DNA of 64,000 bases from Paraburkholderia sp. DHOC27 (GCF_003429005.1 NZ_QVQV01000011.1:62184-126183); one strand, 5' to 3'. Shown: positions 43,553 through 52,927, numbered from the stretch's first letter. Translations and numbers: made by a program. The notes: generated by a model not told the origin, from the letters alone.

Positions 43553-44415
43553 GCAGCGTTCCAACCTCAACCGTCGAGCGGATACAGCGTTACCTCGTTG
43601 GCTTGCGTATGCCGCGTGCGCTCGAAGCGCTGGATGCCACCTTGAAGCGTTTCGAACAGGGCGACAGTTCGATGCTCGAAGTGCTGGAGACGTTGCTGGG
43701 CGAAGAGTTCACGACGCGCGAGACGCGGCGTATTCGCATGGCGCTGCAGACAGCGAGACTGGGCACCGTCAAGACGCTCGCCGGATATGACTTCAGCTTC
43801 CAGCCGAGCCTTGACCGCGATCGCATCATGACGCTTGCGCAACTCGAGTTCATCGAACGACGTCAGACGGTTCACTTCCTCGGGCCGCCTGGAACCGGCA
43901 AATCACACCTCTCCATCGCGCTGGGCGTTGAAGCGATACGCGCCGGCAAGAGCGTGTACTTTGGCTCACTGGCCGAAATCGTCAACTCGATGGCGAAAGC
44001 CGAGCGCGAAGGCAACCTGGCCCAGCGTGTGCGTTTCCTTGCGCGCAACAGTCTGCTCATCGTCGATGAGATCGGCTATCTGCCGATCGGCTCCAACGGA
44101 GGCAATCTGTTCTTCCAGCTCGTCAATGCCTGCTACGAGCGCTGCGCGATCGTCCTCACGTCCAATCGCAGCTTCGGCGAATGGGGAGAAGTGTTCGGCG
44201 ACACCGTCGTCGCAGCAGCGCTGCTCGACAGGTTGCTGCATCACGCGATCGTCGTTCAGATTGAAGGTTCGTCATACCGACTGCGAGAGCATGCCGATCT
44301 CTTGCCTGACCACCTGCGCAACAGACCATCCGCCCTAAACCCGGCACCAGTCGATCCTGCGCGCCGACGCCCGGGTCGCCCCCGAAAGAGCTCACCTGAT
44401 CCATTCAGCGGCTGA
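43549..44415 (+). CDS. istB: IS21-family helper ATPase IstB
   Basis: The 288-residue AAA-type ATPase has Walker A GPPGTGKSH and Walker B LLIVDEIGYLP, and the DnaC/IstB-like fold. It assists IstA in target selection. It overlaps istA (ATGA), as usual in this family. Confidence 0.94.
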   Translation: MSSVPTSTVERIQRYLVGLRMPRALEALDATLKRFEQGDSSMLEVLETLLGEEFTTRETRRIRMALQTARLGTVKTLAGYDFSFQPSLDRDRIMTLAQLEFIERRQTVHFLGPPGTGKSHLSIALGVEAIRAGKSVYFGSLAEIVNSMAKAEREGNLAQRVRFLARNSLLIVDEIGYLPIGSNGGNLFFQLVNACYERCAIVLTSNRSFGEWGEVFGDTVVAAALLDRLLHHAIVVQIEGSSYRLREHADLLPDHLRNRPSALNPAPVDPARRRPGRPRKSSPDPFSG

Positions 44416-45618
44416 TCACCGCAAATTCACTGGGTGGGGAAAATTACTTCGACGATTCTGAGGAAATTGAGTCCGACGTTGACACACGGCGCGCGCCTGG
44501 GTCGAATACCAGCCGCTGGGCGTCGTGGGCGTGATGGCGCCGTGGAACTATCCCGTCTCCCTCACGCTGGTGCCGCTGGCCACCGCGTTGGCCGCTGGCA
44601 ACCGCGCCATGCTCAAGCCTTCGGAGCTGACCCCGCGCACCAGCGAGGCGCTCAGGGATATGCTGGCCGGGGCTTTCGCGGAAGATGAGGTGGCCGTGGT
44701 GCTGGGCGGCCCAGAGGTCGGTGCCGCGTTTAGTGCACTGCCATTTGACCACCTGCTGTTCACAGGCAGCACGCAGGTCGGTCGCAAGGTAATGCGCGCT
44801 GCCAGTGACAATCTGGTACCCGTGACCCTGGAGCTGGGTGGCAAGAGTCCCGCCATCGTGGCGCGTGGCCACGTCAACGACCGCACCGTGCAAAGCCTGG
44901 CGTACGGCAAGTTATCCAACGCCGGCCAGACCTGCGTGGCGCCGGATTTCGCTCTGGTGCACAAGGAAGACCTGGAAGCTTTTATCGCCAGGTACACCGA
45001 CACGGTTCATCGCTTTTACCCGGATGGCCCCGCGAGCCGCGACTACACGACCATCGTCAGCGATCGCCACTACGACAGGCTGCGCGGGCTGGTCGACGAC
45101 GCGCGCCGCAATGGCGCCCGCGTGATTGAGGTGGGAGAACGCCCTGCCCACATGCCTGGGCGCGAGCGCACCCTGGTGCCGACGCTCGTCGTCAATGCGG
45201 GCGATGAAACGCCCCTCATGCAGGAGGAGATCTTCGGCCCCATCCTGCCGGTGCGTACCTACGGCACCATCGACGAGGCCATCACCTATGTGAACGCGCG
45301 CCCCCGCCCGCTTGCGCTCTACTACTTCGGCGCCGAGGACCGCGACTGCGCAAGGCTTCTGGCGCAGACCACATCCGGCAACGTCGGCATCAACAACACC
45401 TTGATTCACGTGGCGCAGGATGATCTGCCCTTTGGCGGCGTCGGCCCGAGCGGCATGGGGGCCTATCACGGCATTGAGGGTTTCCGTGCGATGAGCCACG
45501 CCAAGGGCGTCTTTGTGCAGGGCCGCTGGAACTTCCCCGGTCTGCTGCATGCGCCCTTCGGCAGGCTCGCCGACATGGCCATCTCGCTCACGTTGGGAAA
45601 AAACAAGGCGTCATCGCC

Positions 45619-46032
45619 ATGAAGATCGGAGAACTCGCCCTGCGCACGAGCGTCGCGCCGTCGCGTATCCGCTTTTACGAGCGCATTGGCCTGCTGAAGG
45701 TGGTGGAGCGGCAGGCCAACGGCTACCGCAGCTATCCCGAAGATGCGGTTCTCGTGCTCCAGCTGATTACGACCGCGCAGAAAGCAGGCTTCCGCCTGGA
45801 TGAGCTACGCGCGCTACTGCCTGACGAGCTGGCCGCCTGGAAACATGGCGACCTGATCGGCACCCTGCGCCGCAAGGTTCAGGACATCGAGATATTGCAA
45901 GTGCAGCTTGCCGGGAACAGAGCGCACCTGCTCGCGCTGCTGGCGCAGATTGAAGCTAAACCTGCAGACATGGATTGCGCCGCGAATGCCAGGCGCGTGC
46001 TGTCGGAAATGCAACTTGGCTCGCGAGAATAG
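45619..46032 (+). CDS. MerR-family transcriptional regulator 1
   Basis: The 137-residue protein has the winged-helix start MKIGELALRTSVAPSRIRFYERIGLL, SYPEDAVLVL, and a coiled-coil followed by a C-terminal DMDCAANARRVLSEM containing a single Cys. It is similar throughout to the regulator at 49289. The ATG overlaps the end of the aldehyde dehydrogenase. Its probable targets are the four promoters with 19-bp spacers at 40793, 48200, 49229 and 49769. The effector is unknown; the genes nearby suggest an aldehyde or electrophile. Confidence 0.88.
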   Translation: MKIGELALRTSVAPSRIRFYERIGLLKVVERQANGYRSYPEDAVLVLQLITTAQKAGFRLDELRALLPDELAAWKHGDLIGTLRRKVQDIEILQVQLAGNRAHLLALLAQIEAKPADMDCAANARRVLSEMQLGSRE

Positions 46033-46103
46033 TCGATCAATTCCCGTGTAAGCTGCCCGGCCGTGGGCGGCCGATGGCGGTTTCTCCCACCAAGAGCGAT
46101 GCA

Positions 46104-47183
46104 ATGAATGAACAAAGCAATAGTCCCGAGCGCATGCGCTGGATGATCTATGGCGCGAACGGCTACACCGGCGAGCTGATCGCCCGCGAAGCGGCACGGC
46201 GGGGGCTCAAGCCCGTACTGGCGGGGCGCAGGCGCGAAAGCGTCGAGGAACTGGCGCGTACACTGGGGCTGGAGGCACGTGCGTTCGGCCTCGATGACGT
46301 GGCGGCGCTGACTGGTCAAATCAAGGGCCATGCGCTAGTGCTGAACTGCGCCGGCCCGTTCTCGGCGACCGCAGCGCCGATGATGGAAGCCTGCCTGCGC
46401 GCCGGCGTGCATTATCTGGACATCACCGGCGAGATCGCCGTATTCGAGCACGCGCAGTCGCTCGATGCCCGCGCACGGGACGCTGGCGTGGTGCTGTGCC
46501 TTGGCGTGGGCTTCGACGTTATCCCCACCGACTGCGTGGCCGCAGCGTTGAAAGCGGCGCTGCCGGATGCCACGCATCTCGCGCTGGGCTTTGACTCACG
46601 CTCGGGCTTCTCGCCCGGAACCGCCAAGACCTCCGTCGAGGGGCTGGCTCAGGGCGGCAAGGTGCGCCGCGACGGGAAGATCGTCACTGTGCCGCTGGCC
46701 TACGAGGTGCGCCGCATCGACTTCGGCGACGGCGAGAAAGACGCGATGACTATCCCTTGGGGCGATGTATCCACCGCCTGGTACACCACCGGCATTCCGA
46801 ACATCCAGGTGTTCATCCCCGGCTCGCCCCGCATGATCGCCAACGCCAGGCGTGCCAACTATATCCGGCCATTGCTGGGACTATCCTGGGTGCAAAAGCT
46901 GATCAAGGCGCGCATCGCCAGGACGGTGAAGGGCCCCAGCGAGGAAAAGCGTGCAAAGATGCCCACCTTCGTCTGGGGGGAAGTCACCAATGCACGTGGA
47001 GAGAAAAAGACGGCACGCATCCGCACCGCCAACGGCTATAGCCTGACCATTACCGGCTCGCTGGCCGTGGTCGAACACCTGATGGCGGCCCGCCCCGCGG
47101 GCGGCGCCTACACACCAGCCAGACTGGTGGGCGCTGATCTGGTCAAGCGCCTTCCGGGGTCGGGGCTGCTGCAGGTGGTCTAG
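46104..47183 (+). CDS. Saccharopine-dehydrogenase-like / trans-acting enoyl reductase family protein
   Basis: From the ATG at 46104 the product has 359 residues. It begins with a Rossmann motif (MIYGANGYTGELIAREAARRG) and continues with NCAGPFSATAAPMMEACLRAGVHYLDITGE, characteristic of the saccharopine dehydrogenase-like family. The exact substrate is unknown. It lies 72 bases after merR 1, so it may be part of that transcript. An ATG at 46074 is an alternative start. Confidence 0.78.
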   Translation: MNEQSNSPERMRWMIYGANGYTGELIAREAARRGLKPVLAGRRRESVEELARTLGLEARAFGLDDVAALTGQIKGHALVLNCAGPFSATAAPMMEACLRAGVHYLDITGEIAVFEHAQSLDARARDAGVVLCLGVGFDVIPTDCVAAALKAALPDATHLALGFDSRSGFSPGTAKTSVEGLAQGGKVRRDGKIVTVPLAYEVRRIDFGDGEKDAMTIPWGDVSTAWYTTGIPNIQVFIPGSPRMIANARRANYIRPLLGLSWVQKLIKARIARTVKGPSEEKRAKMPTFVWGEVTNARGEKKTARIRTANGYSLTITGSLAVVEHLMAARPAGGAYTPARLVGADLVKRLPGSGLLQVV

Positions 47184-47250
47184 TCTCAACGGTCAAATCG
47201 GCCCATCAACCAGGCGTCGGTAACCACCTTTCCGATTGTCCCCCGGGAGG

Positions 47251-48087
47251 CTATGCGCGGATGAACGCAAGCAGGTCGGCGTTGATCACGTCCGCATTGG
47301 TCGTATGCATGCCGTGCGGGTAGCCGGGATAGATCTTGAGTGTGTTGTGGGCGAGCAGCTTGTCCTGAAGAAGCGCAGCGTTCCTGTAGGGTACAACCTG
47401 ATCGTCGTCGCCCTGCATAACCAGCGTTGGCACCGTGATCGCTTTCAGATCCTCGGTCTGGTCGGTCTCCGAGAAAGCCTTGATGCCTTCGTAGTGGGCC
47501 TTTGCACTGCCCATCATGCCCTGACGCCACCAGTTCTGGATAATGCCCTGCGAAACCTTCGCACCGGCCCTGTTGAAGCCATAGAATGGCCCCGTCGGAA
47601 CATCGAGATAGAACTGCGAACGGTTGGCGGCAAGCGCCGCGCGGAATTCATCGAATACCTCAACCGGTGTGCCGCCGGGGTTGCTATCCGTCTTGACCAT
47701 CAGTGGCGGCACCGAGCTGACCAACACCGCCTTCGCCACACGCCCCTGAGGCTGGCCATACTTCGCGACATAACGCGTGACCTCGCCTCCACCGGTCGAG
47801 TGGCCGATGTGAACGGCATTCTTCAGGTCCAGGTGCTCCACAACCGCCGAGGCATCCGCCGCGTAGTGGTCCATGTCGTGCCCTTCGCTGACCTGGGACG
47901 ACCGGCCGTGGCCACGGCGATCGTGCGCCACGACTCTGAAACCCTGGGAGAGGAAGAACAGCATCTGCGCGTCCCAGTCATCCGCGCTTAGAGGCCAGCC
48001 ATGATGAAACACCAGCGGCTGCGCATCCTTCGGGCCCCAGTCCTTGTAGAAGATCTGAACCCCATCCTGGGTCGTAACGTACGTCAT
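47251..48087 (-). CDS. Alpha/beta hydrolase (non-heme chloroperoxidase-like)
   Basis: The 278-residue product has the family start MTYVTTQDGVQIFYKDWGP, the nucleophile elbow GHSTGGGE with Ser, the acid LVMQGDDDQVVPY and the final His in GYPHGMHTT. It resembles cofactor-free chloroperoxidases and esterases. AAGGAG precedes the ATG at 48087. Its promoter (48200-48230) has the 19-bp MerR-type spacer. Confidence 0.9.
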   Translation of the reverse strand: MTYVTTQDGVQIFYKDWGPKDAQPLVFHHGWPLSADDWDAQMLFFLSQGFRVVAHDRRGHGRSSQVSEGHDMDHYAADASAVVEHLDLKNAVHIGHSTGGGEVTRYVAKYGQPQGRVAKAVLVSSVPPLMVKTDSNPGGTPVEVFDEFRAALAANRSQFYLDVPTGPFYGFNRAGAKVSQGIIQNWWRQGMMGSAKAHYEGIKAFSETDQTEDLKAITVPTLVMQGDDDQVVPYRNAALLQDKLLAHNTLKIYPGYPHGMHTTNADVINADLLAFIRA

Positions 48088-48199
48088 GACTTCGACTCCT
48101 TGCTTGGTGGCTGCAGGTTGAAGTGAGGATCGAGCGGCGCCTTGCACGGCGCGAAAAGAGTCGTGCAAGGCGAATCCGCCTGATCAGGACATCGTTAAA

Positions 48200-48230
48200 A
48201 CCATAGCCTTGAAGTGTAGTTCAAGGTCAA
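48200..48230 (-). promoter_or_regulatory. MerR-type promoter of the hydrolase gene
   Basis: On the minus strand TTGACC (48230-48225) and TATGGT (48205-48200) are 19 bp apart. The spacer has the inverted repeat CTTGAA / TTCAAG around its centre, like the other three. Confidence 0.75.
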
Positions 48231-48244
48231 GCAATAAGTGATGC

Positions 48245-49183
48245 TCACGCCACTTTACCCGGCCACTCCTTCCGGATCAGCTCCAGGCCCTCCCGATAGG
48301 TCGTCACATCGAACTCTGGAAACCGGCGCTTGAACTTCGTGGAATCAAAAAGGTTGTCCTGCTCGTAGCGGGGCAGCAATTCCCTGAGCTCGCGCACCTG
48401 CTTCGAGAACAGCCCGGCAGCGGTCAGCGTCCACTTGCTGATAACCGAATAGTCAGGCTTGCGCCCAAAAGCCTGGCTACCCATCGCGACGAACTCCTTG
48501 TACGTCGGCCGGTCGTCGCTGCACGGCAGATGCCAGGTCTGGCCAAAGGCATCGGGAGCATTGCCCAGGGTCGCCAGCGCGCGGCTCGCGTCGGGCGTCC
48601 AGATAAGCGTGCGCCGCGTATCGTCGCGCACGGGCACACGCGGCTTCTTGCCGGCCTGGAGTTTTTCAATGACCAGCGCGTTCGTGAAGCTCTGCGTCTT
48701 GCCCGGACCATAGAATTCAGGCGCCCGGCCAATAAGTACGGGGACCTCGCCGCGCGCCATTTCTTCGAGCACCATCGAGGCCATCGCCGCGCGCACCTTG
48801 CCCTTGCGGCCCACTGGGGCGAAAGGCGCTCGCTCGGTCAATAGCCGCGCATCCTGCGGATACATGTAGGTGTTATCGAAATAGGCGAAGCTGGCGCCCG
48901 CTACGCGGCAGGCATCCAGGGCGTTCTTCAGCATCGTGGGGAACTGCGCTTCCCATAGCGCCGTGTCTGGCGACAGGCCGGCCGTGAAGTAGACGATGCT
49001 GCTTCCCTTGACCGCATCCAGGGTCTGCTTCGCATCGAGCAGGTTGGCGGACACGAGGGTGTCGGTGTCGCTAACCTTGCGTGGGTTGCGGCTGACCAGC
49101 CGCACGTCGCTGGTGTATTTGCGCTGCAGCTCCCGCGCCAGTTCCACGGCGATCTGGCCGTTCGCCCCCAATATCGTCTGCAT
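48245..49183 (-). CDS. NAD(P)-binding epimerase/dehydratase-family protein
   Basis: The 312-residue protein starts with a Rossmann fold (TILGANGQIAVELAREL) and follows the extended short-chain reductase/NmrA-like pattern, with YFDNTYMYPQ carrying the Tyr region. The substrate is unknown. GAGGCGGAC precedes the ATG. It is under the MerR-type promoter at 49229-49259 and divergent from merR 2. Confidence 0.82.
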   Translation of the reverse strand: MQTILGANGQIAVELARELQRKYTSDVRLVSRNPRKVSDTDTLVSANLLDAKQTLDAVKGSSIVYFTAGLSPDTALWEAQFPTMLKNALDACRVAGASFAYFDNTYMYPQDARLLTERAPFAPVGRKGKVRAAMASMVLEEMARGEVPVLIGRAPEFYGPGKTQSFTNALVIEKLQAGKKPRVPVRDDTRRTLIWTPDASRALATLGNAPDAFGQTWHLPCSDDRPTYKEFVAMGSQAFGRKPDYSVISKWTLTAAGLFSKQVRELRELLPRYEQDNLFDSTKFKRRFPEFDVTTYREGLELIRKEWPGKVA

Positions 49184-49228
49184 GCAGTCCGCCTCTATGA
49201 AATTGCACCTCTTCGTGCGATGGACCCA

Positions 49229-49259
49229 AGGTTAACTTTGAAGTAAAGTTTAATGTCAA
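49229..49259 (-). promoter_or_regulatory. MerR-type promoter of the epimerase-like gene
   Basis: On the minus strand TTGACA (49259-49254) and TAACCT (49234-49229) are 19 bp apart, with the inverted repeat ACTTTACTTCAAAGT in the spacer. It lies between divergent genes, so it may also affect merR 2 at 49289. Confidence 0.78.
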
Positions 49260-49288
49260 ACCCTGTGAACACTCGAAGCACCGCGATC

Positions 49289-49738
49289 ATGAAAATTGGA
49301 GAACTTGCAGAGCGCACCGGTCTGACCACCTCGCGCATCCGCTTCTATGAGCGCATTGGCCTGCTCAAGTCGGTCGAGCGCCAGAACAACGGCTATCGCA
49401 GCTACCCCGACGACGCGGTATTGGTACTCAAGCTGATCGCGACCGGGCAGAGCGCGGGCTTCAGCCTGGACGAACTGCGCACGTTACTGCCTCGCGACCT
49501 CGCCAACTGGGAACATGGCACCCTGCTCGACACGCTGAGCCGCAAGGTGAAGGACATCGAAGCCTTGCAGGCACAGCTTGCGCAAAGCAAGGCTCAACTG
49601 GTTGAACTGATGGCGCAGATCGAGGCCAGGCCGCAGGACATGGATTGTGCCGCCAACGCGCGACGTGTTCTGTCGGAAATGCGGTTGGTGGAGGCCGAAA
49701 GAGCCCCGACCACCACGAGGGCCCGGCGCCGCCATTAG
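49289..49738 (+). CDS. MerR-family transcriptional regulator 2
   Basis: The 149-residue protein is a close paralogue of that at 45619: MKIGELAERTGLTTSRIRFYERIGLL, SYPDDAVLVLKL and DMDCAANARRVLSEM. It adds a basic Arg-rich tail. The start at 49289 aligns with merR 1; upstream codons do not. Confidence 0.9.
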   Translation: MKIGELAERTGLTTSRIRFYERIGLLKSVERQNNGYRSYPDDAVLVLKLIATGQSAGFSLDELRTLLPRDLANWEHGTLLDTLSRKVKDIEALQAQLAQSKAQLVELMAQIEARPQDMDCAANARRVLSEMRLVEAERAPTTTRARRRH

Positions 49739-49768
49739 AAGGGCGTCGTACCCCGTTGCGTATGTCGC

Positions 49769-49799
49769 TTGACATTGAAGTTCTATTCAACGTTAGAGT
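49769..49799 (+). promoter_or_regulatory. MerR-type promoter of the DJ-1-like gene
   Basis: TTGACA (49769-49774) and TAGAGT (49794-49799) are 19 bp apart; the spacer carries TTGAA / TTCAA. Confidence 0.78.
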
Positions 49800-49893
49800 T
49801 CATCAACGGGTTCCTTACTGGAAAGGTCTACGAGATGGACAGACATTTCACTCAGGCCTGGTTCGCGCCACAGACGGTACGAGGAGGTTGCGC

Positions 49894-50586
49894 ATGACCA
49901 GGCGAATACTTCACGTGGTCACGAACGTCGCTCACTACCAGGATCCGACGCAGCCGACCGGCCTGTGGCTATCGGAGCTAACCCACGCGTGGCAGGTCTT
50001 TGCCGCCCATGGGTACGATCAGCGCATCGTGAGCCCGCTGGGTGGCCGCTCGCCGCTGGAGCCTCGCTCGCTGAAATGGCCGCTCGCCGATGCGTCCGTG
50101 AAGGACTGGCTGGCCGATCCTGCGCGGATGGCGCTGCTGTTATGCACCGCGCGACCGGACGAAATCGACCCGGCGGTGTTCGACGCGATCTATTTCACCG
50201 GCGGGCATGCTGTCGTGTGGGACTTCCCCGGTTGTGACGAGTTACAGCGCATCACCCGTACCATCCATGAACGCGGCGGGATCGTTTCATCGGTCTGCCA
50301 CGGCTATTGCGGGCTGCTGAACACGCGGTTGGATGACGGCTCACTGCTGGTAGGCGGGCGGCGTATCACCGGGTTTTCGTGGCGGGAAGAAGTATTGGCA
50401 GGCGTGGCTGCGAAGATGCCCTACAACGCCGAGGAGGAGATGAAACAGCGCGGCGGGCGCTATGAAAAGGCATGGCTGCCGTTCGTCTCGAATGTCGTTG
50501 TCGATGGCAGGCTGGTGACCGGGCAGAACCCCATGTCGGCCAGGGCGACGGCTGAGCACGTGGCAGCATTATTGAAACCCTCGTGA
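49894..50586 (+). CDS. DJ-1/PfpI (Hsp31-like) family protein
   Basis: The 230-residue protein has YFTGGHAVVWDF and the nucleophile region GIVSSVCHGYCGLL with the expected Cys-His, as in Hsp31/YhbO-type glyoxalases or chaperones. AGGAGG precedes the ATG at 49894. It follows its own MerR-type promoter. A role in detoxifying reactive carbonyls fits both family and neighbours but is inferred. Confidence 0.85.
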   Translation: MTRRILHVVTNVAHYQDPTQPTGLWLSELTHAWQVFAAHGYDQRIVSPLGGRSPLEPRSLKWPLADASVKDWLADPARMALLLCTARPDEIDPAVFDAIYFTGGHAVVWDFPGCDELQRITRTIHERGGIVSSVCHGYCGLLNTRLDDGSLLVGGRRITGFSWREEVLAGVAAKMPYNAEEEMKQRGGRYEKAWLPFVSNVVVDGRLVTGQNPMSARATAEHVAALLKPS

Positions 50587-50776
50587 ACTGCTGCCAGTTG
50601 TACATCTATGGGCGTTGCTGGATCCCGTACGGCGCGTAATCGAGCTCAACCCACCGTCGCAGCATCTTAAGGATTAGGTCGCCAATTCCATCGACGTGAG
50701 CATAACCCTCATGGCAGAGGGTTAGAGGTTGTGGGCGATCTATGCCGCTATGTCGAACGTCTCATACTGGGTGAGA

Positions 50777-51034
50777 TCAGCGCGGGCATGCGTTTGCGGC
50801 TGTTTCGGTCGCGTCGATTGGGAGGGGCGCTCGTCCCTTGGAATTTTGTTGCTGGGCTTCTCTGGTTTGCGAGGAACGCAAGTCGTTCACAATCGCATGA
50901 AGAATGGATTGCGCGTGGTCGCGCAATTCTACCGGTCCCATATCCGTCGCCTCGGGCAACAGCGACGCGGCGAAGGCTTCCCACTCGACCAAAATTGGCT
51001 CCATGTCTCGCAAAATAAAATTTGTAAGGCGCAT
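50777..51034 (-). pseudogene. Sensor histidine kinase fragment (RsbRD_N-like N-terminus)
   Basis: The 85 codons read MRLTNFILRDMEPILVEWEAFAASLLPEATDMGPVELRDHAQSILHAI, the start of the RsbRD_N-type sensory domain seen in Burkholderiales histidine kinases. The frame stops after SKGRAPLPIDATETAANACPR, before the rest of the sensor and any kinase domain, and nothing matching follows. It is therefore a truncated remnant. Confidence 0.5.
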
Positions 51035-51381
51035 GTGGGCATCTCCGGGGCTGTGGGGTTCTTGTCCAGAGAAGCTACGTCACGCGGATCTTTGAAAAAG
51101 TCTCGCATTCCTAAAGATGCGAATGTGATCCGCGATCGAACGGTCAGGAAGACGGCGACCTAACAGGCAAGCTAACGCGGAACGGATAATCACGAAGGGT
51201 TGCCGAACGCCCCATTTCGGATGACCGGGGGGGAACGATCCCGTTTGCCGGTCCTTGAGCCCTCAACGCCGTCGACATCGTGTCGCTGTCATCAGGCATG
51301 GGACCTTGAGCTATCGCAAAGGCCGCTTGGCGACAGCACTGAATCACAGCCAGGAAGGCCGCCTCCATTCATGTGCTGGTG
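51035..51381. other. Intergenic region, nothing supported
   Basis: This stretch between the kinase fragment and the EamA transporter contains short frames only. No terminator or promoter is convincing. Confidence 0.3.
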
Positions 51382-52281
51382 CTAAACCGCTGGCCCCTCG
51401 GGCGGCTCTTCCCTAACGGCAACAGCAATCGAACTTCCGACGATCGCGATTATTCCGAGCGCGGGTACGAGATCAAGCGTCTCGCCCCACACGAAGAAGC
51501 CGAAAAGCGTTGCCCAGATGATACTGGTGTAGGTGTAGGGGGCAAGTCTTGCTGCACTTTCGCGCCTTACTGCCACCGTAAAGAGAAGCTGGCCAGCCGT
51601 GGCAAACATAGCCAGCAGTGCCATGATGGACAGGTCCTTGAGCGACGGCGTGCGCCACGCAAACAGGAGAGAAAGGCCGGTTATTGCGGTCCCAAAAAAT
51701 GTGAAGAAGAGAACGGTTATGCTTGAATCATCGCTGGTTTTTAACTTTCGAATCTGGATCATGGAAAGAGCACCACACAGCGCGCTCATCAGCAGCAAAC
51801 ACGGACCAACAAGATTTGACAGGCCGCCTTCAGGTCGAACCACCAGAAGGACACCGATAAAGCCGACGCATGCCGCGACGGCATTTCGGGCGATCAGGCG
51901 CTCCCCGAGTAGAAACGGAGCCAGGACAATGACAAAGATCGCTTCCGAGTAAACAATGGCCACGGCCTCGCTCAGGGGCAGGTACGGCAAGCCGGCGAAA
52001 AACAATGCAGAGGCGCCGAGAAGCGTGAGTGCGCGCGTTGTCTGTCCGCGAATATCGATATTTCGGGTCCGGGCGGTCATCGCCCCTCCGCGGAGACTTA
52101 CGAGAAAAGCGGGCACGACGCCGAACAGCATGCGGAAGAAAGTCACTTCGTTCGCCGGATAGTTGAGCGCCACCGCTTTGCCCAGCGCATCGACGACCGC
52201 AAAACAGAACATCGATATCAGTATCAAGGCGATCGTCTGGTACTGTGCGGCGCGATCGGAGATCAGATAGTTGACTCGCAT
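51382..52281 (-). CDS. EamA/DMT-family transporter
   Basis: From the ATG at 52281 the product has 299 residues, with ten hydrophobic helices in two similar halves, typical of EamA (for example MFCFAVVDALGKAVAL and EAVAIVYSEAIFVIVLAPFLLGERL). It should export or import a small metabolite. Upstream codons to 52533 lack family character. No fluoride or MerR site is near. Confidence 0.88.
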   Translation of the reverse strand: MRVNYLISDRAAQYQTIALILISMFCFAVVDALGKAVALNYPANEVTFFRMLFGVVPAFLVSLRGGAMTARTRNIDIRGQTTRALTLLGASALFFAGLPYLPLSEAVAIVYSEAIFVIVLAPFLLGERLIARNAVAACVGFIGVLLVVRPEGGLSNLVGPCLLLMSALCGALSMIQIRKLKTSDDSSITVLFFTFFGTAITGLSLLFAWRTPSLKDLSIMALLAMFATAGQLLFTVAVRRESAARLAPYTYTSIIWATLFGFFVWGETLDLVPALGIIAIVGSSIAVAVREEPPEGPAV

Positions 52282-52426
52282 GCATGCGTCCTGTAGCGAT
52301 AGGTCCCCGATCCGGGGAGGCCGGTTTGTATAGCGATAGTTCGGAGCTGTCCTTTGGCCGATTGCAGTCGACGGCCACCCTATGTCCGACGGCCGACTTA
52401 TGCCCGACGGGCGAGCGCCAGGCTCA

Positions 52427-52843
52427 TCACAGTGCACGGCGTATACGTTGCGCCACTGCTTCCAGTTCATCTGCGGCGACTTGAATCTTGCCGTGTGGCC
52501 GCAGCGGGATGCCTTTCCAACGCGGAATAACATGAAAATGCACGTGCCCCACGGTCTGCCCGGCGGCTTCGCCGTTCAACTGAGCGATCAATAGCCCATC
52601 GGGACACAGCGCGATGCGCACTGCGCGCGCTACATGCTGAACAGACGCGATGCACGCGGCTGCGGCCTCTTCCGAAAGGTCGAAGATTGTCGATGCTGCC
52701 TCTTTCGGTATAACCAGGACATGGCCGTCTGCCTGCGGCATCACGTCCATAAAGGCGAGCGTCTGGCCTGTCTCCCAGACCCTGACGCACGGTGCCTCAT
52801 TGGACAGGATTCGGAAAAAAATGTTTGATGGGTCATAAGTCAT
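52427..52843 (-). CDS. HIT-family nucleotide hydrolase/transferase
   Basis: The 138-residue protein has the histidine triad HVHFHV and the preceding LNGEAAGQTVGH, typical of HIT proteins that act on nucleoside phosphoramidates or dinucleotides. The start is ATG at 52843. It is divergent from the FR13 transcript. Confidence 0.93.
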   Translation of the reverse strand: MTYDPSNIFFRILSNEAPCVRVWETGQTLAFMDVMPQADGHVLVIPKEAASTIFDLSEEAAAACIASVQHVARAVRIALCPDGLLIAQLNGEAAGQTVGHVHFHVIPRWKGIPLRPHGKIQVAADELEAVAQRIRRAL

Positions 52844-52889
52844 AGTCAGTTTTACGCCACGCTATGGCATCTCCAGTTCGATAACGTTG

Positions 52890-52919
52890 TTGCGCTGCGG
52901 AAACATCTTCGTTTAGAAT
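52890..52919 (+). promoter_or_regulatory. Predicted promoter for FR13
   Basis: TTGCGC (52890-52895) and TAGAAT (52914-52919) are 18 bp apart; the aptamer starts eight bases later. Confidence 0.6.
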
Positions 52920-52927
52920 CGCACCCC

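Larger units (their letters stand above)
42173..44484 (+). mobile_element. IS21-family insertion sequence
   Basis: About 2.3 kb. The ends are imperfect inverted repeats: the left begins TGTCAGCGTCGGA and contains CGTCGAAGTAATTTTCCCCA (42203-42222); the right end, read inward, begins TGTCAACGTCGGA and contains the same 20 bases (44454-44435). It encodes IstA and IstB in the usual overlapping order and is flanked by a 6-bp direct repeat. It splits the aldehyde dehydrogenase gene. Confidence 0.93.
41871..45622 (+). pseudogene. Coniferyl-type aldehyde dehydrogenase interrupted by an IS21 element
   Basis: The N-terminal part (41871 to 42172) reads MTEDNARMANLLSRQRNAFL ... RHVHFFYRTA, and the C-terminal part (from 44491, in frame through GVVGVMAPWNYPV) contains the catalytic region LELGGKSP and NAGQTCVAPD and ends at 45622. 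Removing the IS and one copy of CACGGC joins them exactly in frame (FYRTA-RAWVEYQPLGVVG), giving a protein of about 478 residues. As it stands the gene cannot make the full enzyme. A distal translated fragment from 44525 is possible but lacks the N-terminal NAD-binding part. It lies between the ADC-like gene and merR. Confidence 0.92.
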
